This document shows, in pieces, positions 28,481 to 41,690 of a stretch of DNA of 64,000 nucleotides. The notes under the pieces were generated by a model. It was given only the letters and a program-made list of their open reading frames with translations, had not been told where the DNA came from and did not search any database. Each line of letters begins with the position of its first letter. The stretch's first letter is position 1. Origin of the DNA: Manihot esculenta (Eukaryota; Streptophyta; Magnoliopsida; Malpighiales; Euphorbiaceae); the NCBI RefSeq assembly GCF_001659605.2, contig NC_035172.2:33655342-33719341 (forward strand), in the 5' to 3' direction. The translations under genes and the position numbers were made by a program.

Positions 28481-28914
28481 GTGGGTCGTATTTAATTTAA
28501 ATTAAAAAAATAAATTAAATTAATTAATTTAAAATTTTAATTTAATTTTTTATTTATTTCGATTTGATTTTTAATTTTAAAAATATCAGTTATTTCAATT
28601 TGATTTAATTTTAATAAAAAAAATTAAAAAATTAAATTAGTGATAATATGATATTATTTTTAATGATATAAAGAGATTCGATTATATTAAAATTAAAATA
28701 TTTTAATTAAATTTAAAAATATTAAAAATAAAATATAAAAAATAAAAAAATAATTAAAAATTTAAATCGATGAAACTGAATCAAATTAAATCGATTTAAT
28801 TCAATTTAATTTTTAATTAAAATTATTTCGATTCGATTTTTATAAATATCAAAATTTTAACTTTTAATTTATTTAATTTAATTTAATTTTAAATTAAATC
28901 GAGCAAATATTCAC
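28481..28914 (-). repeat. MITE-like repeat, copy A (reverse orientation)
   Basis: AT-rich element whose reverse complement matches copy B at 30941-31400. Diagnostic shared phrases include ATTAGTGATAATA and ATTAAAATTAAAATATTTT. It carries reiterated TCGATTTGATTT-like subterminal sequence and no coding capacity. Confidence 0.65.
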
Positions 28915-30940
28915 TATTTTTATAAAATTTTTAATTAAGGCGTTTTTTTTTATTTTTAATTTTATTAAAATAAAAAATAAAAATAAAATTATCGACATGA
29001 GCCTTATGACGCTGACTTGAGCAATCTGTAGGTTTCTTTGTCACCACCATCTTATCAACAGACGCGAAACTTTTTTAGGACTCGTAAAAATATGGCTTAA
29101 CCATATGATTTCTTTTATTTAATTTTTACTATTTTTAATAAATAATGTTTTTTTTAATCAATAAACAATGTTTTTTGAAATGATGTTTAGTGTTTTTTTA
29201 ACCTTATGCAGTTTAATATAAAAGTATAAGATATTATATTTTTAATTTTGATAAGGATTAAATTAAAATAAATAAGTTTCACACAGAAAATTAAATGTAT
29301 ACCACACAAAAAAACTCGCAACATAATTATATGAATCTAATTTAATATACATATTGATATTATGAGATTTAGATAATAGAATTTTACGGTGTCAATATAA
29401 ACTTAGATAGAGAGAAAAGTGTTTTTCTCTTTTTATTAATTTTTTTTTATCTGCTAGTGACGTTTAATGGATTTTACAGTATCACATGTTTTTGTCATGT
29501 AGATTCGTACGTACAAAAGTGTCAAAATCCTTTTCCATACCAGACGGCCATTTAATTCTCTAGACGCATGCGAACAGGACTGTAAAATAGCTGGGCATGC
29601 TATCTCTCCTCACGTCACGTTACCAGTCTAGATTTCTTCCGCCGAATCTAAGCTCACTGGTGACCTGATCTGCCCCGCTTGTCTGGTCAGATCTTGAGAT
29701 GCTAAAGGATTTGGTGAGTTATAGGTTAGCTCTGTTTTTTTGAATCTATTATTATAAAATAAGTATTCCTATTAATTTTGTTGTCCGTTTTTTTATATTT
29801 ACTTTTATTGTAATGTAATAGTCATTTTTCTTTTTAATAATGTAAAATAAACTAATCAATTAAAAAAGTTTCAACATTTGCATTACATATTAATTTAAAT
29901 ATTTAAAATTTAAATAAATTGACCACATGTTTATATTTAAATTTAATTTTAATTAATTTTTAAAATTAAAATTAAAAATAAATAACCTAATAATTAAAAT
30001 AATTATAAATATTTAATATTAAATATATTATTAATATAAAATAATGTTATTGTGAAATAAAATTTATTTACTATTTTAGAATTAAATATATCAGTTAATT
30101 ATAATAAATATGAGCTAATATTATTTTAATATATAAAATTGATTTATATTTAAAAAATAATAAAATATTACATCTGTCCTGTCATATAAACTCTCCTATT
30201 TTGATTTTTAAAAATGATTATACAATGTAAAATGTAAATATTAAATTAATTTATTTAAAATTTAAATATTTAAATTAAAATATAAAATGATATAAATGGT
30301 AAATTGATCTTTAAATTATTTTTTTATAAAATAAATTATGCCAGATTTTTATTGAAAATGACAACTAAATTGAAAAAGGATGAGCAATGCAAATCTCTTC
30401 TAGAAAAAGTGGATTATTGATTGGGAGACAGATAGATTCTTTATGAAGCCGACCTTATTGGATTGAGATGGGACTCTTCGCTTTTTCTCTTCAAGGACGG
30501 TCTTGTATTTTGACATTATTCAAATAATCTCACCACTTCATCTATAATTTATATTATTTATAATTATATGAAAGAATATGATAAATAAAACCAAGATATA
30601 ATAAATTAAAATAAAATTTTCATATTTCACTTTTTTTTAAATAATTCAAAAATAATTTATGTATTTATTTAAATAATGAAAAATTAAAAACTGTATAACA
30701 TTGGGATAGACTGTAGAGCATCACTCCCCGATGGATATGATAAAATTGTGGATTGGCCTGGATGGCTGATTTTGATTGTTGGGCTGACCACTACAAGCAA
30801 ATTCAGCCCAATATTCCAATCCTAAGAGGAAAAAAAAAAACCCATAAAATTAAGTGCTTTGACTTGGAGAAAAGATTTCTTTAATCAAATATATAAAAAA
30901 AAGCCAACAACTTGAATTTGTCCCAAGAGTCTGAACTAAG
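28915..30940. other. AT-rich spacer
   Basis: Non-coding as far as can be seen. One stretch of more balanced composition at about 29500-29720 has no recognisable frame or motif. Confidence 0.7.
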
Positions 30941-31400
30941 GTGTGATCATTCAGTCGGTTTGGTTCAAAATCGAATCGAATTAAATAAATTGAAAATTAA
31001 AATTTTAATATTTATAAAAATCAAATCGAATCGATTTTGATCAAAAACCAAATTGAATTGAATCGATCTGATTCGGTTTGATTCAATTTGATCGATTTCG
31101 ATTTTTAATAAATTTTTTTATTTTTTATACTTTATTTTTAATTTTTTAAAATTTAATTAAAATATTTTAATTTTAATATAATTTAATTTCTCTATATTCT
31201 TAAAAATAACATATTATTATCACTAATCGGTTCGATTCGATTTTTTTGATTTTTTTCTAATTAAAACTAAACCGAACTGAAATAATTAAAATTTTTGAAA
31301 TTTAAAACCGAACCAAATTGAATTGAATAAAAAATCGAATTAAATTTTAAAATTAATTCGATTCGATTAATTTTTTTGATTTGAATCAAATAGTGCGCGC
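30941..31400 (+). repeat. MITE-like repeat, copy B
   Basis: It starts near GTGTGATCATTCAGTCGG and is built of subterminal TCGGTTTGGTTC/ATCGAATCGAAT units. The ends are roughly inverted (GGTTCAAAATCGAATCGAAT against ATTCGATTCGATTAA...GATTTGAATC). It matches copy A in reverse orientation. Confidence 0.7.
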
Positions 31401-33030
31401 ATGGAACTCAAAGTCTTCTGAATACCTAATCTGTGTACATACATTAAATATTAGATTGCTATCTCTTTACAATTTGGATTTTCGATACTTAATCATGCAT
31501 GCACCAACCCAAGTTGACAAGTTTATTTCCTTCTTCTTTTTTTTTTTTTTTAATTATGGCTTATATTTTAGGATATATATTTTTTAAAAGAAATCGTCAT
31601 TCCAAAGAATTAAAATCCAATCTTTGTCTTTAGCAACCAAGTCCAAATGGTTGCTTATTCAATTGAAACTCAAATCTTAAATGACAATGACATAATTCTT
31701 TTAACATTTTGTATTCAAGAAAGATACGCTTTGATTCAATGCACCTTTTGGAGAGTGGGTACCATCTCAGTACCTTAATAATAATATAAATAATTAAATA
31801 AATAAAAATAAACTCTAATCACAGATTATTTATAGGAATTTAATTAATGTGAATCCAATCCAAAAATCAACATCAAGAGCTTAGAAGAAGTCACCAGGCA
31901 CAGTAATTAAAAAAATAAATATTTTTGAAAAAATAAAATTAAAGGCAAAGCATATAATTATGGAGAAGAGAATTGAAATGGTTCTCTTTTCCTACAAGAA
32001 ATGAGTTCCAGAATAGTGTAGCAGAGGAAGGAGTCTGTGTCTCTGCGAATCAATCTGTACTTTCTCAATGACTTTGATGACATCGAATCTCTTTAATATT
32101 GATAAAAGTGATCTTATTCAAAGCTTGCCAGTTTGGATATTTTTAATTTTTATATCTTTCTCCTCCTTAATTATTTTCCACTTCCCTAACTCTCAGGGCT
32201 CCTTGCTTTTTTTTTTTCTTTCTTTTTTTAAAAATATATATATACATATAAAGGCTTTTAGTCAGAAAAATATTTTTTAATAAAATATTTTTTAGAGTGA
32301 AAACATAATTACATATTTTCTTTTAACTTCACTTAAAAAAGACATTATAAACAGTGATGATAAGTAAGTTGATTCTTGGAAAGGGAGTTGTTTACCAAGG
32401 ATGATTTGAGAACCGCTCCTTTGTTTGTATGGTCACATGGATTCTCTGCCAGCCCTTACCTCTCACTGACTCTTTGCTGTTTCCCTGAACTGCAACTCTC
32501 TGCTTCCTCTCCATTCTTCCCCATCTTGCCACGTACTCTTTCTCCTTGGAATCTACTGATCAAACGGTAGGTTTTTCACCCCTTCCCAATCAAACCAAAC
32601 AATTATCATTGCTCTCGAGACACCCGGCCCCTTGCATTCTTACCAATGAAACCGAATATTTACCACCAAACTTCTATGCCTCACAAGCTCTCCTTGGCTT
32701 TATCACTTAATCAATTTTCTTAATATTACTTATGGCATTTTTATTTCGTAATCATTCTTTATTGGATATAAAATGTCAATGAAAAGCTATGTTTATATAT
32801 AAAAAGAAATGCTTGTTGCCCGAAATCACACGTAAGATGACAAATCCTTTTAGCCAACAAAGACTAGGAGACTTGCAGTTGCATTATGCAAGTTTTTGTG
32901 CACTTGTGTAATATTTTATCCTCATAAATTCTCTCTCTCTCTCTCTCTCATTCGCAACGTACCAAAAAATCTCATGCAATTTGGCATAGAAATTGTTAGA
33001 CTAACTGATCAAGTTGCCCTTTAAAAAGAA
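31401..33030. other. Spacer and bHLH upstream region
   Basis: There is no gene. The sequence becomes less AT-rich from about 32380. A CT microsatellite at 32931-32949 suggests a 5' UTR or core promoter zone for the bHLH gene. Confidence 0.6.
32931..32949. repeat. (CT)n microsatellite upstream of the bHLH gene
   Basis: Uninterrupted CT repeat about 140 bases before the coding start. CT/GA tracts are frequent in plant core promoters and 5' leaders. Confidence 0.85.
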
Positions 33031-33078
33031 ATGAGAGAGTTCCTTGTAATGAGAGAGCCTCAAGTTCATGGTTGGTAG
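33031..33078 (+). promoter_or_regulatory. Upstream ORF overlapping the first bHLH ATG
   Basis: ATG 33031 opens a 15-codon frame ([15 protein letters not shown]) that ends in TAG at 33076-33078. It covers the in-frame main ATG at 33068 but ends before those at 33080 and 33086. Scanning ribosomes would thus favour the later starts after reinitiation. This depends on the leader being transcribed. Confidence 0.4.
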
Positions 33079-33085
33079 AATGGTC

Positions 33086-34179
33086 ATGGAAACTGTTGGG
33101 CTCCAACAAGACCTATTTGGTTATGGCTACAGAGATATCTGTACTTCTCTTGGAGGAGCTGGAGAAGAAGAAGAAGTTTCTTTTAATGAAACTATGTCTG
33201 GTTTCAATTCAAATCACTGGGATTCTTCACCTTTTTCAATGGGTCCAAATAGTGTGATAGACTGGGATACAAATTCTTCTTCTCAAGAAAACTGCGCTCG
33301 TGATGATGGATTTCTCGCCGGAGGATTTTCTCCGGCGGGAACTGTTGGCCGCCGGAAGAGACAACGTAACAGAAGTGTTAAGAACCAGAAAGAAGTTGAG
33401 CATCAGAGAATGACACACATTACTGTGGAACGCAATCGGAGAAAGCAAATGAATGACTATCTTGCTGTGCTTCGATCCATGATGCCTCCATCTTACGTTC
33501 AAAGGGTATCACTCAAAACACTCTCTCTCCATCTTCAATTAGCAAAAGCTTGAAAATTTGATCTGATTAGATCTGTATCCTTGCAGGGAGACCAGGCATC
33601 AATCGTGGGTGGAGCCATTAACTTCGTAAAGGAGCTAGAGCAACTTCTTCAATCCCTTGAAGCCCACAAGAGACTCAAGAAAGATCCATCAGACACTGAT
33701 GATTTTTCTCGTGTCTTCTCAGATTTTTTCACCTTCCCTCAGTATTCAACTCATTCAACAACAACAGCAGAAGATCATGAACAGTCATCAATGGCAGCCA
33801 AGAGGCAATCAATCTCTGCAGAAGTTGAAGTGACAATGATAGAAAGCCATGCTAACCTCAAAATACTAACAAGAAGACACCCAAAACAGCTATTGAAGAT
33901 GGTGGTCGGGCTGTACTCTCTTTGCCTTAGTATTCTTCATCTAAATATTACAAGTGTTGATCAAATGGTCCTCTATTCTTTCAGTGTTAAGGTTAGTTTA
34001 ATCAGTTTATTATCTTTTTTCCCATTTAGAAATGTTAAAGGCTTATTCTTAGTATGGAACTTATGCAGGTTGAAGAAGAGTGTCAACTGGCTTCTGTCAA
34101 TGACATTGCAGCTGCTGTGTATGAGTTGGTGGTTAGGATGCAAGAGGAAGCTATTTCTAATTACTCATACGATCGTTAA
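33086..34179 (+). CDS. bHLH transcription factor, subgroup Ia (bHLH94/96-like)
   Basis: Three exons: 33086-33505, 33587-33991, 34069-34179. Phases agree, giving 311 aa from ATG 33086. In-frame ATGs at 33068 and 33080 would add 6 or 2 residues; I chose 33086 because family members start shortly before a QDLFGYG-like stretch and the uORF covers 33068. The basic region has the H-E-R set of E-box binders (His111, Glu115, Arg119 in [12 protein letters not shown]). The helix-loop-helix continues into exon 2 ([25 protein letters not shown]), with the intron after YVQR. An ACT-like C-terminal domain follows ([15 protein letters not shown] ... VYELVVRM). It acts in the nucleus as a dimer. The subgroup also holds the stomatal factors SPCH, MUTE and FAMA, but this protein is closer to bHLH94/96; its targets are unknown. 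Confidence 0.9.
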
Positions 34180-35609
34180 TTTTTTCTTTTCTTCCAAGTG
34201 TTTTCTATTTGCATATCCTTGTCCAAATGAATTGGTGCAATTTAGCTTTAATCTTGTCTCTTCTTCTTCTTTTGTGTTATCTTTATAATTTTCAAATAAC
34301 TTTTTGCATTATGAATTTAGATCTGCGAACAGAATTTAATTTCAGTCCAATAAATTTAAAATAACCATGATTATATAAAATAATAATAATAATAATAAAT
34401 TCATAGTTATAGTCATACCATTCTCTCAATATATTTTGTTTGACTCTTGTTTTGTTTTTTTTTCTTGTAGCTAATATTGAATGAATGCAGAAGGCAGAAC
34501 TATATCTTTAATATTAGTATATATGGGTTGATCATTCATCCAAATAAAATGATGGGACCATACATGTTCTTAGGTTTTTTGAAGTGAAATGAAAAAGGTT
34601 GACATCTTTCCAATGATTCAGTCCAGAATTAGCTCTTTTTTTTTTTTTTCCATTCATTATTTTAGCTTGTCAAGCCAACAAAATATTCTGAATAAAGCTT
34701 CAACTTACTGAATATGGATTGTAATGCTACATGTGCTCATCAGTGCATGGCCTTGTACTTTCTTCCAATAATGGCCTCTCTATTATTATGTGATAAAAAA
34801 TAAACTACTCTATTTTTTTAAAAAAATAAAATATACTTTCTATTATGTTTTAAATAATTTTTTTTAAAATTTAAATTATATGTCAAAATTATATTAAACA
34901 GAAATATATATCCGAGTGTGTAGAAGAATTTTACGTGGTTTATATATTGCTAGACCTGTGAGAAAAATCACCTCACCTGAGGCACCGCTATATCCGGAAG
35001 TGTGATAATATGGAAAGGGGAAAGGCAGAACCTGAAAAGCCAAAGAAAAGGGGATTCGAATTTTATAAATAAGAACAAACAAGTACGAAGGAAAGCAAGC
35101 TAAGCTACAAAGCTCAAAAAGAAAAAGCCATCTACGAGTGTGGAGGTGAAGCAAAGCACCAGTAGTTCTGTCATTGACAGCTTTGGAGATCTAAGCTCTC
35201 TCTATATATTATGGCCATGTATACTTATATGCATGTCTGAAAACACGATATGATACATGGGCATCAATAATATGTATAGCTTCAACCTATGTTACTTGTC
35301 GGAACTAGGGTCTATATGCATTGGGGTTGAACTCCAAATTTTAAAATCTTAAAGAATATAATTTTATTTGCAGGATAATTTATTATACAATCTCTTATTT
35401 AAGTTCTGTTGTTGTTAATATGTTGATTACTTATTTTTTTAAAAAAATAATTATGTGATTTAATCATTAATGCCCTTATTTGATTCAAATATTCACTACA
35501 ATTTTTTAGAGTTTAGGACAATAAATTTTAATAAATGAATTGTTTTTTTTAATAAGATTATAATTTTTATCTTTTGCAATGGAAACAAATATAATGATCC
35601 TCAAATTAT
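34180..35609. other. AT-rich spacer
   Basis: bHLH 3' flank and intergenic sequence. A short (TAA)n tract is near 34380. No gene is supported. Confidence 0.65.
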
Positions 35610-36420
35610 TGAGCTTTTAACTCTCTAGCTTTTTAGAGAGAGAATTCTCTCTGTTTCTTTTCATCTTTTTTCCTTCTCAGACTAGCAGAGAGTCTCTGCC
35701 CCTTGTGGGTTTTAGAGAAGCAAGGGAAGCCAATCGTTGGTTCCTCCCAGCAAGGAGTTCGTCCCGCCCACTATGGGGTTGTAAATGGTAGTTTTTATTG
35801 ATTTTGTGATTGATTACGGATGTTTGCGCTGATGGAAGATGGCATGCATGAAGTTCGCCGTTGTGACTAATGGATGCTCTTGTTAGTAATTTATGGTTTA
35901 TTGTTTCTTTTGCCTGGTAGGTTTTGTAAGAGAGCCCAGATTATGGTCTTCTCAATCTTGATCTGTCGCCTGAGGTGTTGATAGCTTGTTGTTGATGGCA
36001 TCTCATTGGACACAAATGTTCCAAAATATGCGAGGGAGACACCAAAGAGTCCTATTATCTCCATTTCTGGCGATATATGTGTTGATATGTGGTCTCTCTT
36101 TTTGAGTTTGCTTCTTTTCTTTCTTTCTTAAACCTCCGTTTAAAGGTCTCCTAGCTTTTAGTCGTTACCTTCTGGGCCTTAGAGCTTTATCTGCTTTTGA
36201 TCTAATATTCTGGGTAGGTTGCTAAAGGGGAGGCGACGTTGCATGCAAGTATTTTCTTAATTCCGCAAATTGCTCAGTTGGGTCGGCTAGACTCGTATAG
36301 CTTAGGATTTTATTTGGGCTTGCGCTTTTTCTCTTTACTGTATGGGCTTTGCTAAATAGGTCTGATTGTATTTCCTGCTTTTATCAATGAATTAACCTTT
36401 ATCTTTGATAAAAAAAAAAA
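35610..36420 (+). mobile_element. Short LINE-derived, poly(A)-ended insertion
   Basis: An 811-bp block of balanced composition lies in AT-rich DNA. It starts with CT-rich sequence (CTCTCTAGC...GAATTCTCTCTG) like plant L1 leaders and ends TTATCAATGAATTAACC...TTTGATAAAAAAA, typical of plant L1 3' ends, followed by a poly(A) run. AAATTAT flanks both sides (35603-35609 and 36421-36427); its first three A's are ambiguous against the tail. No reading frame survives, so this is an internally deleted L1 or a non-autonomous relative. Confidence 0.6.
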
Positions 36421-36427
36421 AAATTAT

Positions 36428-37568
36428 AGCTGCAATTTAAGCATATATAATAGCAATTTGCAAACATTATCTTCAACCCGGAATGTGGTATTGATTCTAT
36501 TTTCTTGAATACTCGCACTCAAAAGAACAATACCAATTCAAGATCTTTTCTTTAAAAAAAAGTCATCCGAATTTTTAGACAACTTTTATGGGTGAACAGC
36601 AGCAGATAAAGAGCATGTACGCTTGGGATTCTTGAAACATTGTCTGGGCCTTGACTTCCTCACTGTCACAAGCCGAGGATAGGTAGGTATGTGAACCAAG
36701 CGAAAAGTTGAAAACCTCAAACGACATCATAGGATCCAACCCAACCAACTGCCAATAACCTACCAGCTCGAGCTCAACTGTGCAGCAGCAACCACCAAGT
36801 CCAACCAACATCTTGTTTCAAGCTAGTCTAGGGTTAGATCAAAGGCATCTTATGAAAGAGGCTGGTTAAGCAAGCCTAATCATTCAAGAACAGTATATAC
36901 ACATCCATTCAAAATATAACCAATGAGTTTTAATTCAATAGTACGACCACATAAACTCCCAAGCTTTTTTGCCCTTCTGTTATGTACTGAGACCTTTGTT
37001 GCTATCATTATTACAAGATTATGTGGCATGTTCTCCACCAGAAAACATGAATATTCAGATGGTGGTTAGCTGTCAATCCAGGAAGCAAGCAAAAACCACA
37101 TATTATAGCAAGATGAGTAAGCATTTATATGAAAATCCAGGCCAACATTAACTATGCATAGCAGAAATAAAGGTATAAAAGTTTTTTTTTTTTAAATTAA
37201 AAAAATATTTTTTATTAATTAATTTTCATAAAAAAATGGTGGAAAATGCTTTCCTAAAAAATATTTTTTTAGTGCAAGAAGAGCCTTAGTTTGTAGTAGC
37301 TTCCTGATAGACAAAAAGAAGGAAATCATGAACTTTGTAATTTCCCAACAATAAGTTCCTTTTATAATTTATAATGCATCTTTCACTACAAGCATTTAGG
37401 ATCCTTGAAAGGTTCGTTTTTAAAGCAAGCCTCCTATCGTTTATCTCATGATTTTCTTATGTACTTGGTGCAAACTCATCACTGAAGAATGTCTATAATT
37501 CTTGATTCTGCAGTTAACTAACCTGAAGCATGAGGCATCCCTGCAAAAAAAAAAACAAAGCTTTATGC
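36428..37568. other. Spacer and 3' flank of the RING gene
   Basis: No gene is supported. Short frames at 36575-36811 and 36969-37151 have no recognisable features. The right end is probably the 3' UTR of the RING gene on the minus strand. Confidence 0.6.
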
Positions 37569-38867
37569 TCACGGAGGAAAGACAGAATCCTGGCTTCTGC
37601 CATGTCTGGATGATGATGACTTCCCACTAGACGAAAATGACCTTTTCATTGAAATTGGACCCTTCTGTAATGCATGCCCTATTGATGAACTTTTCTTCAG
37701 TTTCCCAAAGCTTAAATTCCCAGTACTTCCACTCTTTGAGACATTCTTCGATTTACAGTACTTGTGTTTCAAGATTTGAGCATCCAAGTTGTCTTCATGT
37801 GGAACAACATTAGCCAAGTTATCGTAAATTGCTACAGTAGAAGAGGAATCCGTTGACACAGACAAACTCATAGGTTGCCTTTCTGTATCTGCTGTATGTA
37901 AACTGCCAACTAAATCACTTTGTACCCGCCAATGATTCCTCAAAAGAGAAAGATTCTGACTCATCTTGGAGTTTCCTGAATTTCCTTCATCATCAATTGT
38001 TAAAGCAAAATTCATATCTTCTCCATTTCTCACTTCACTAGTTCCATCCTCTCCGACCAGATTGCTTACTAATCCGCCGTTATCCTCAGAATTCTCCATC
38101 TGGGTTTCTCTCCTTGAACTCAGATCACTTGAAGCAGGCATTGATAAATCAACCTGAATATCGAAATTGTCGCATACTATTGGGGCACGACATAGGGGGC
38201 AATTCTTGTGTGACCTTAACCAAGTATCAATACAAGGTATGTGAAAAGCATGACTACACTTTGGCAAGAATCTAAGACTCTCATCTTCCTGAAACTCATT
38301 CAAGCAAACAGAGCACTCTGTTCCTTCTATAAGCCCTTCACCTTTTTTATACTTAAACACCGCAATCGAATCAATGATGGATTGCTGTAGACCGACGGTG
38401 TTGATGAACCATATGGGGTGGTTGATTTCTGGTCCTTGATCTTCATCAAGAAAATCTTCTTGGGTACCAAAAAATACAGGCGGACTTCTTGAACGTCGCT
38501 GCCTTGTGTAGCGAGCTCTTAAAATTGCGCAGATGAAACAAATGAGAAATGCAAAACCAATCAAACAACCCAGGACGATCATAGCAGTTGCGATTAGATG
38601 CTTTTGAGCATCATTCATCGGATTCGGCAGAGTTATAGTTATTGGTGGCGGCGGCGGCGGCGGTGGCGGTGGGAATTGTGATCCGAAGAAAGGAGGAAAT
38701 GAAATTCCATTAAAACGAAAGGTTTTACAAATAGCAGGGCAGATTTGGAAGCAAGCACCATTGCACTTGCCATCGATATTAATATTAGAATCACAATCTA
38801 GCTTGCAAAAAGCTTTCAAGTTGTTTTCTATGAGTCCTATTTTCTGATAAGCAGGATCAGGATCCAT
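37569..38867 (-). CDS. ATL-family RING-H2 E3 ubiquitin ligase (ATL52/54-like)
   Basis: Single-exon gene of 432 aa from ATG 38867 ([11 protein letters not shown]). An in-frame ATG at 38960 would add 31 residues without family features, so the shorter start is preferred. The N-terminus is Cys-rich (positions 21-47), followed by a run of ten prolines (66-75) and one membrane helix (about 91-116). A GLD-like motif ([13 protein letters not shown]) precedes a canonical ATL RING-H2 at Cys185, Cys188, Cys204, His206, His209, Cys212, Cys223, Cys226, with Trp216 for E2 contact. The C-terminal half is Ser-rich and variable. The protein should sit in a membrane and transfer ubiquitin to unknown targets. 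Intronless structure is the rule for ATL genes. Confidence 0.9.
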   Translation of the reverse strand: MDPDPAYQKIGLIENNLKAFCKLDCDSNINIDGKCNGACFQICPAICKTFRFNGISFPPFFGSQFPPPPPPPPPPITITLPNPMNDAQKHLIATAMIVLGCLIGFAFLICFICAILRARYTRQRRSRSPPVFFGTQEDFLDEDQGPEINHPIWFINTVGLQQSIIDSIAVFKYKKGEGLIEGTECSVCLNEFQEDESLRFLPKCSHAFHIPCIDTWLRSHKNCPLCRAPIVCDNFDIQVDLSMPASSDLSSRRETQMENSEDNGGLVSNLVGEDGTSEVRNGEDMNFALTIDDEGNSGNSKMSQNLSLLRNHWRVQSDLVGSLHTADTERQPMSLSVSTDSSSTVAIYDNLANVVPHEDNLDAQILKHKYCKSKNVSKSGSTGNLSFGKLKKSSSIGHALQKGPISMKRSFSSSGKSSSSRHGRSQDSVFPP

Positions 38868-41690
38868 TACTGAGAAACAGAGGAGACGGGAGAGAGTGAA
38901 ACTGAGAAATTGGGTGTATGGAATTCTGAAGGGAAGTTGTTGGGTCCTTATTAGTTTCATCCATATCCAATTGATGATAACGGAGACTTCTTGGTCAGCT
39001 TTTCCACAAAACTTTACAGAAGTGGTTGGAAAATATATACATAAATAAATCAGACTGTTTTGATTTTACTTTTAAATGTGGTTAATACCTCAGATAATCA
39101 AACCATTAAAAAGTACTTGGTAATTTTTTTAAAACCAAAATATAGTTACATTTCGAATTTTGAATTATTGATAACCGTTCGATTTTATATTTTATTTAAA
39201 TTATATTATTAATAAATTATTTAAAATTATAATATATAATACATAAATTCAAAATACTATTAAATTAATTATAATATTCATTATTACTTGATAATAATTA
39301 TATATAGAGAAATTTTTTTTTTAGGTGTAACGTAATTAATGAAAATTTATCTCTTTATTTTTAAAATTTAACACTTTCGTCTCTAAAATTTAATTTCGTT
39401 AAAATATATTTTTCTATAAAAAATATCGTTAATGACAGAGAACTCAACACTTTAATTTCTGAAATTTAATTTCTGTAAATTTATAGGTTTTTATCTCTCA
39501 AAGAATTGAAGAAAAAACATATATTTTTATCTTTAAAATATTACATAATTAATACATTTATCTCTCTATTTTTTAAATTTAATACTCTAATCTCTAAATT
39601 TAATACTCTAATCTTTAAAGTTTAATTTCGTTAAAATTTAAAAAAATAATTTCCAATTCAATCTTCATAAATAAAAATGTCAATAAATTTAATATTTAAA
39701 TTAAAAAAGATAATAAAAATAAAATATATAAAATTTAAATTATTAAAAATAAAAAATTAAAACTCTTTTGTATAATAGCGTTTGTCGTGGATTTTGCCAT
39801 TTAAAAAATTCATTAAAATGTCTTTAATATTTTAAAAAGTATACTAGTTAATTTTTCTATCAATTTTAGTCATTTAAGTATTATAAAAAAAATTTAAAAT
39901 ATTTCTGATATCGAAATACTAATTAGTAAATTTTTTACTAATTTAAGAGATTAACTAATAATTTTTTAAAATATTTAATAATAAAATTAATAAAAAAATT
40001 AATTAGTAGATTTTTTCAAATGTTCGGAAGATGTTAATACAATTTTTAATTTTGAAGAGTAAGTAGTAAATTTTTTATATTATATAAACATTATTCATTT
40101 TGTTATAATAAAAATATTTTTAGAATTATATTTATTCTTTTTTCTTTAACCAAATAAAAATTATTAACTTAATAAAAAATTTTGATGAAAAAATATTAAC
40201 GGAATTAAAGTGCTGGATTGTAAAAACTGAAGGAACAAATTCATTAATTAGATATATACTATATCTCAATAATTAAAAAATAATTTTTCTTTATATATAT
40301 ATAAAATTAATTATATTTTTAAATTTGTTTTTAATTATTATATAATAAATTCTTATTATTTATTATTACACTATTAACAGTAATTATAAGTTATTCTTAA
40401 TAATTAAATTAATAGGTTAATTTTGAAATAAATATGAATTAGTGGGATCTAATAATTCTTCTTGGGGCATTTAGTAGAGTAGCTTACTTCCAACTTTGAT
40501 AATGATTGATTGTTGGATTAGGACCGCAAGTCAATGGGCCGGACTAGGACGTCCCATTTATGCATTAATTTTCTTACGTGTTGAAGGTATAATTTGATTC
40601 AAAATGTATTATTCACTTTTTAATATGTAGTTTAATTATATTGAAATAAGTAAATTATTTTTATTTTATTAAAAAAATTTATTTTTTTAAAAAAATAAAA
40701 AAATAATTAAAAAGTAAATTGAAAAAGAAAATATTTTATAAATCTGTTACTAGGTTAGTCGATTCTCGTGATTCAGTACTAATTTCATCAATCTGATTTT
40801 AAATTATTTTTTAATTAATTATATTTTCAATTTCAAGCAGTTTGCTGCAATTATGGAGCTAACAGTGAGTAGGGCCGATTCAACAACTCTAATTATTAAT
40901 AAATAAATAAATAAATCTCCACTGCGGAGTTCTGACCAACCGTTACAATAAACGCATTTTAATTATTGATTTTGACGTTATTCAATATAAAATCAGTTAA
41001 AATTTCTCGTGACTCATTCTGGAGAATTTATTTTGATATAATTATTATTAAATTAAATTTGTGAATACTCGTGACTCATTTTTTAAAAATATTTATTTTA
41101 AATGTTAATAATAAATGTAATTATTAAATTATAATAATGTTATAACAAATACAATTATTTTACTATGTATATTAATCTTTATAATAATTAAGTTATTAAA
41201 AATAAAATATTCATATAATGATATTAACAAATAATTTTTTTAAAACAATTGCTATATAATATTTATAATATAAAAAATTTATTAATTAATTTTTTTAATT
41301 TAAAAATAAAATTCAGTAATTAATATTTTTATAAGTTTTAACCATTAAATATTATATAAAAAATTTGAATTAAATAAAATTTAAATATTTTTTTATTGTA
41401 GAGAAAATTTATAAATAGATCTGTCTAGTATAAATTTAAGACATATAAATATGGTATATTTTAAATCTATAGGAATCAAATCTATATAAGTTTTTCTCTT
41501 ATTTTAATTGGGACTAAAGAAATATTTTAGAAAAAATTATCTAAAATTTGTAGTAAATAAATTTTAAAAACTATTTATTATGTTAATAAATTTTATAACT
41601 AAAACTTAATAGTAAATCAATTTTAAAAACAATTTCCTAACTAAAACACAGGGATAATAGTACAGTCTTCGTACAACCAGACATCTCTCA
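38868..41690. other. AT-rich spacer
   Basis: It begins with the RING gene 5' flank and is otherwise very AT-rich. It contains a long foldback repeat (39320-40262) and no gene. Confidence 0.65.
39320..40262. repeat. Long inverted-terminal repeat element (MITE-like)
   Basis: The left end (GTAACGTAATTAATGAAAA, TTTAACACTTTCGTCTC, AATTTCGTTAAAATAT) pairs with the reverse complement of the right end (ATCTAATTAATGAATTTG, CAGCACTTTAATTCCGTTAA). Arms are imperfect over about 90 bp. No coding capacity; ends are approximate. Confidence 0.5.

Noticed and set aside
38868..38960. Extended N-terminus of the RING protein from ATG 38960
   Set aside because: It adds 31 residues without family similarity; the ATG at 38867 starts the conserved N-terminus.
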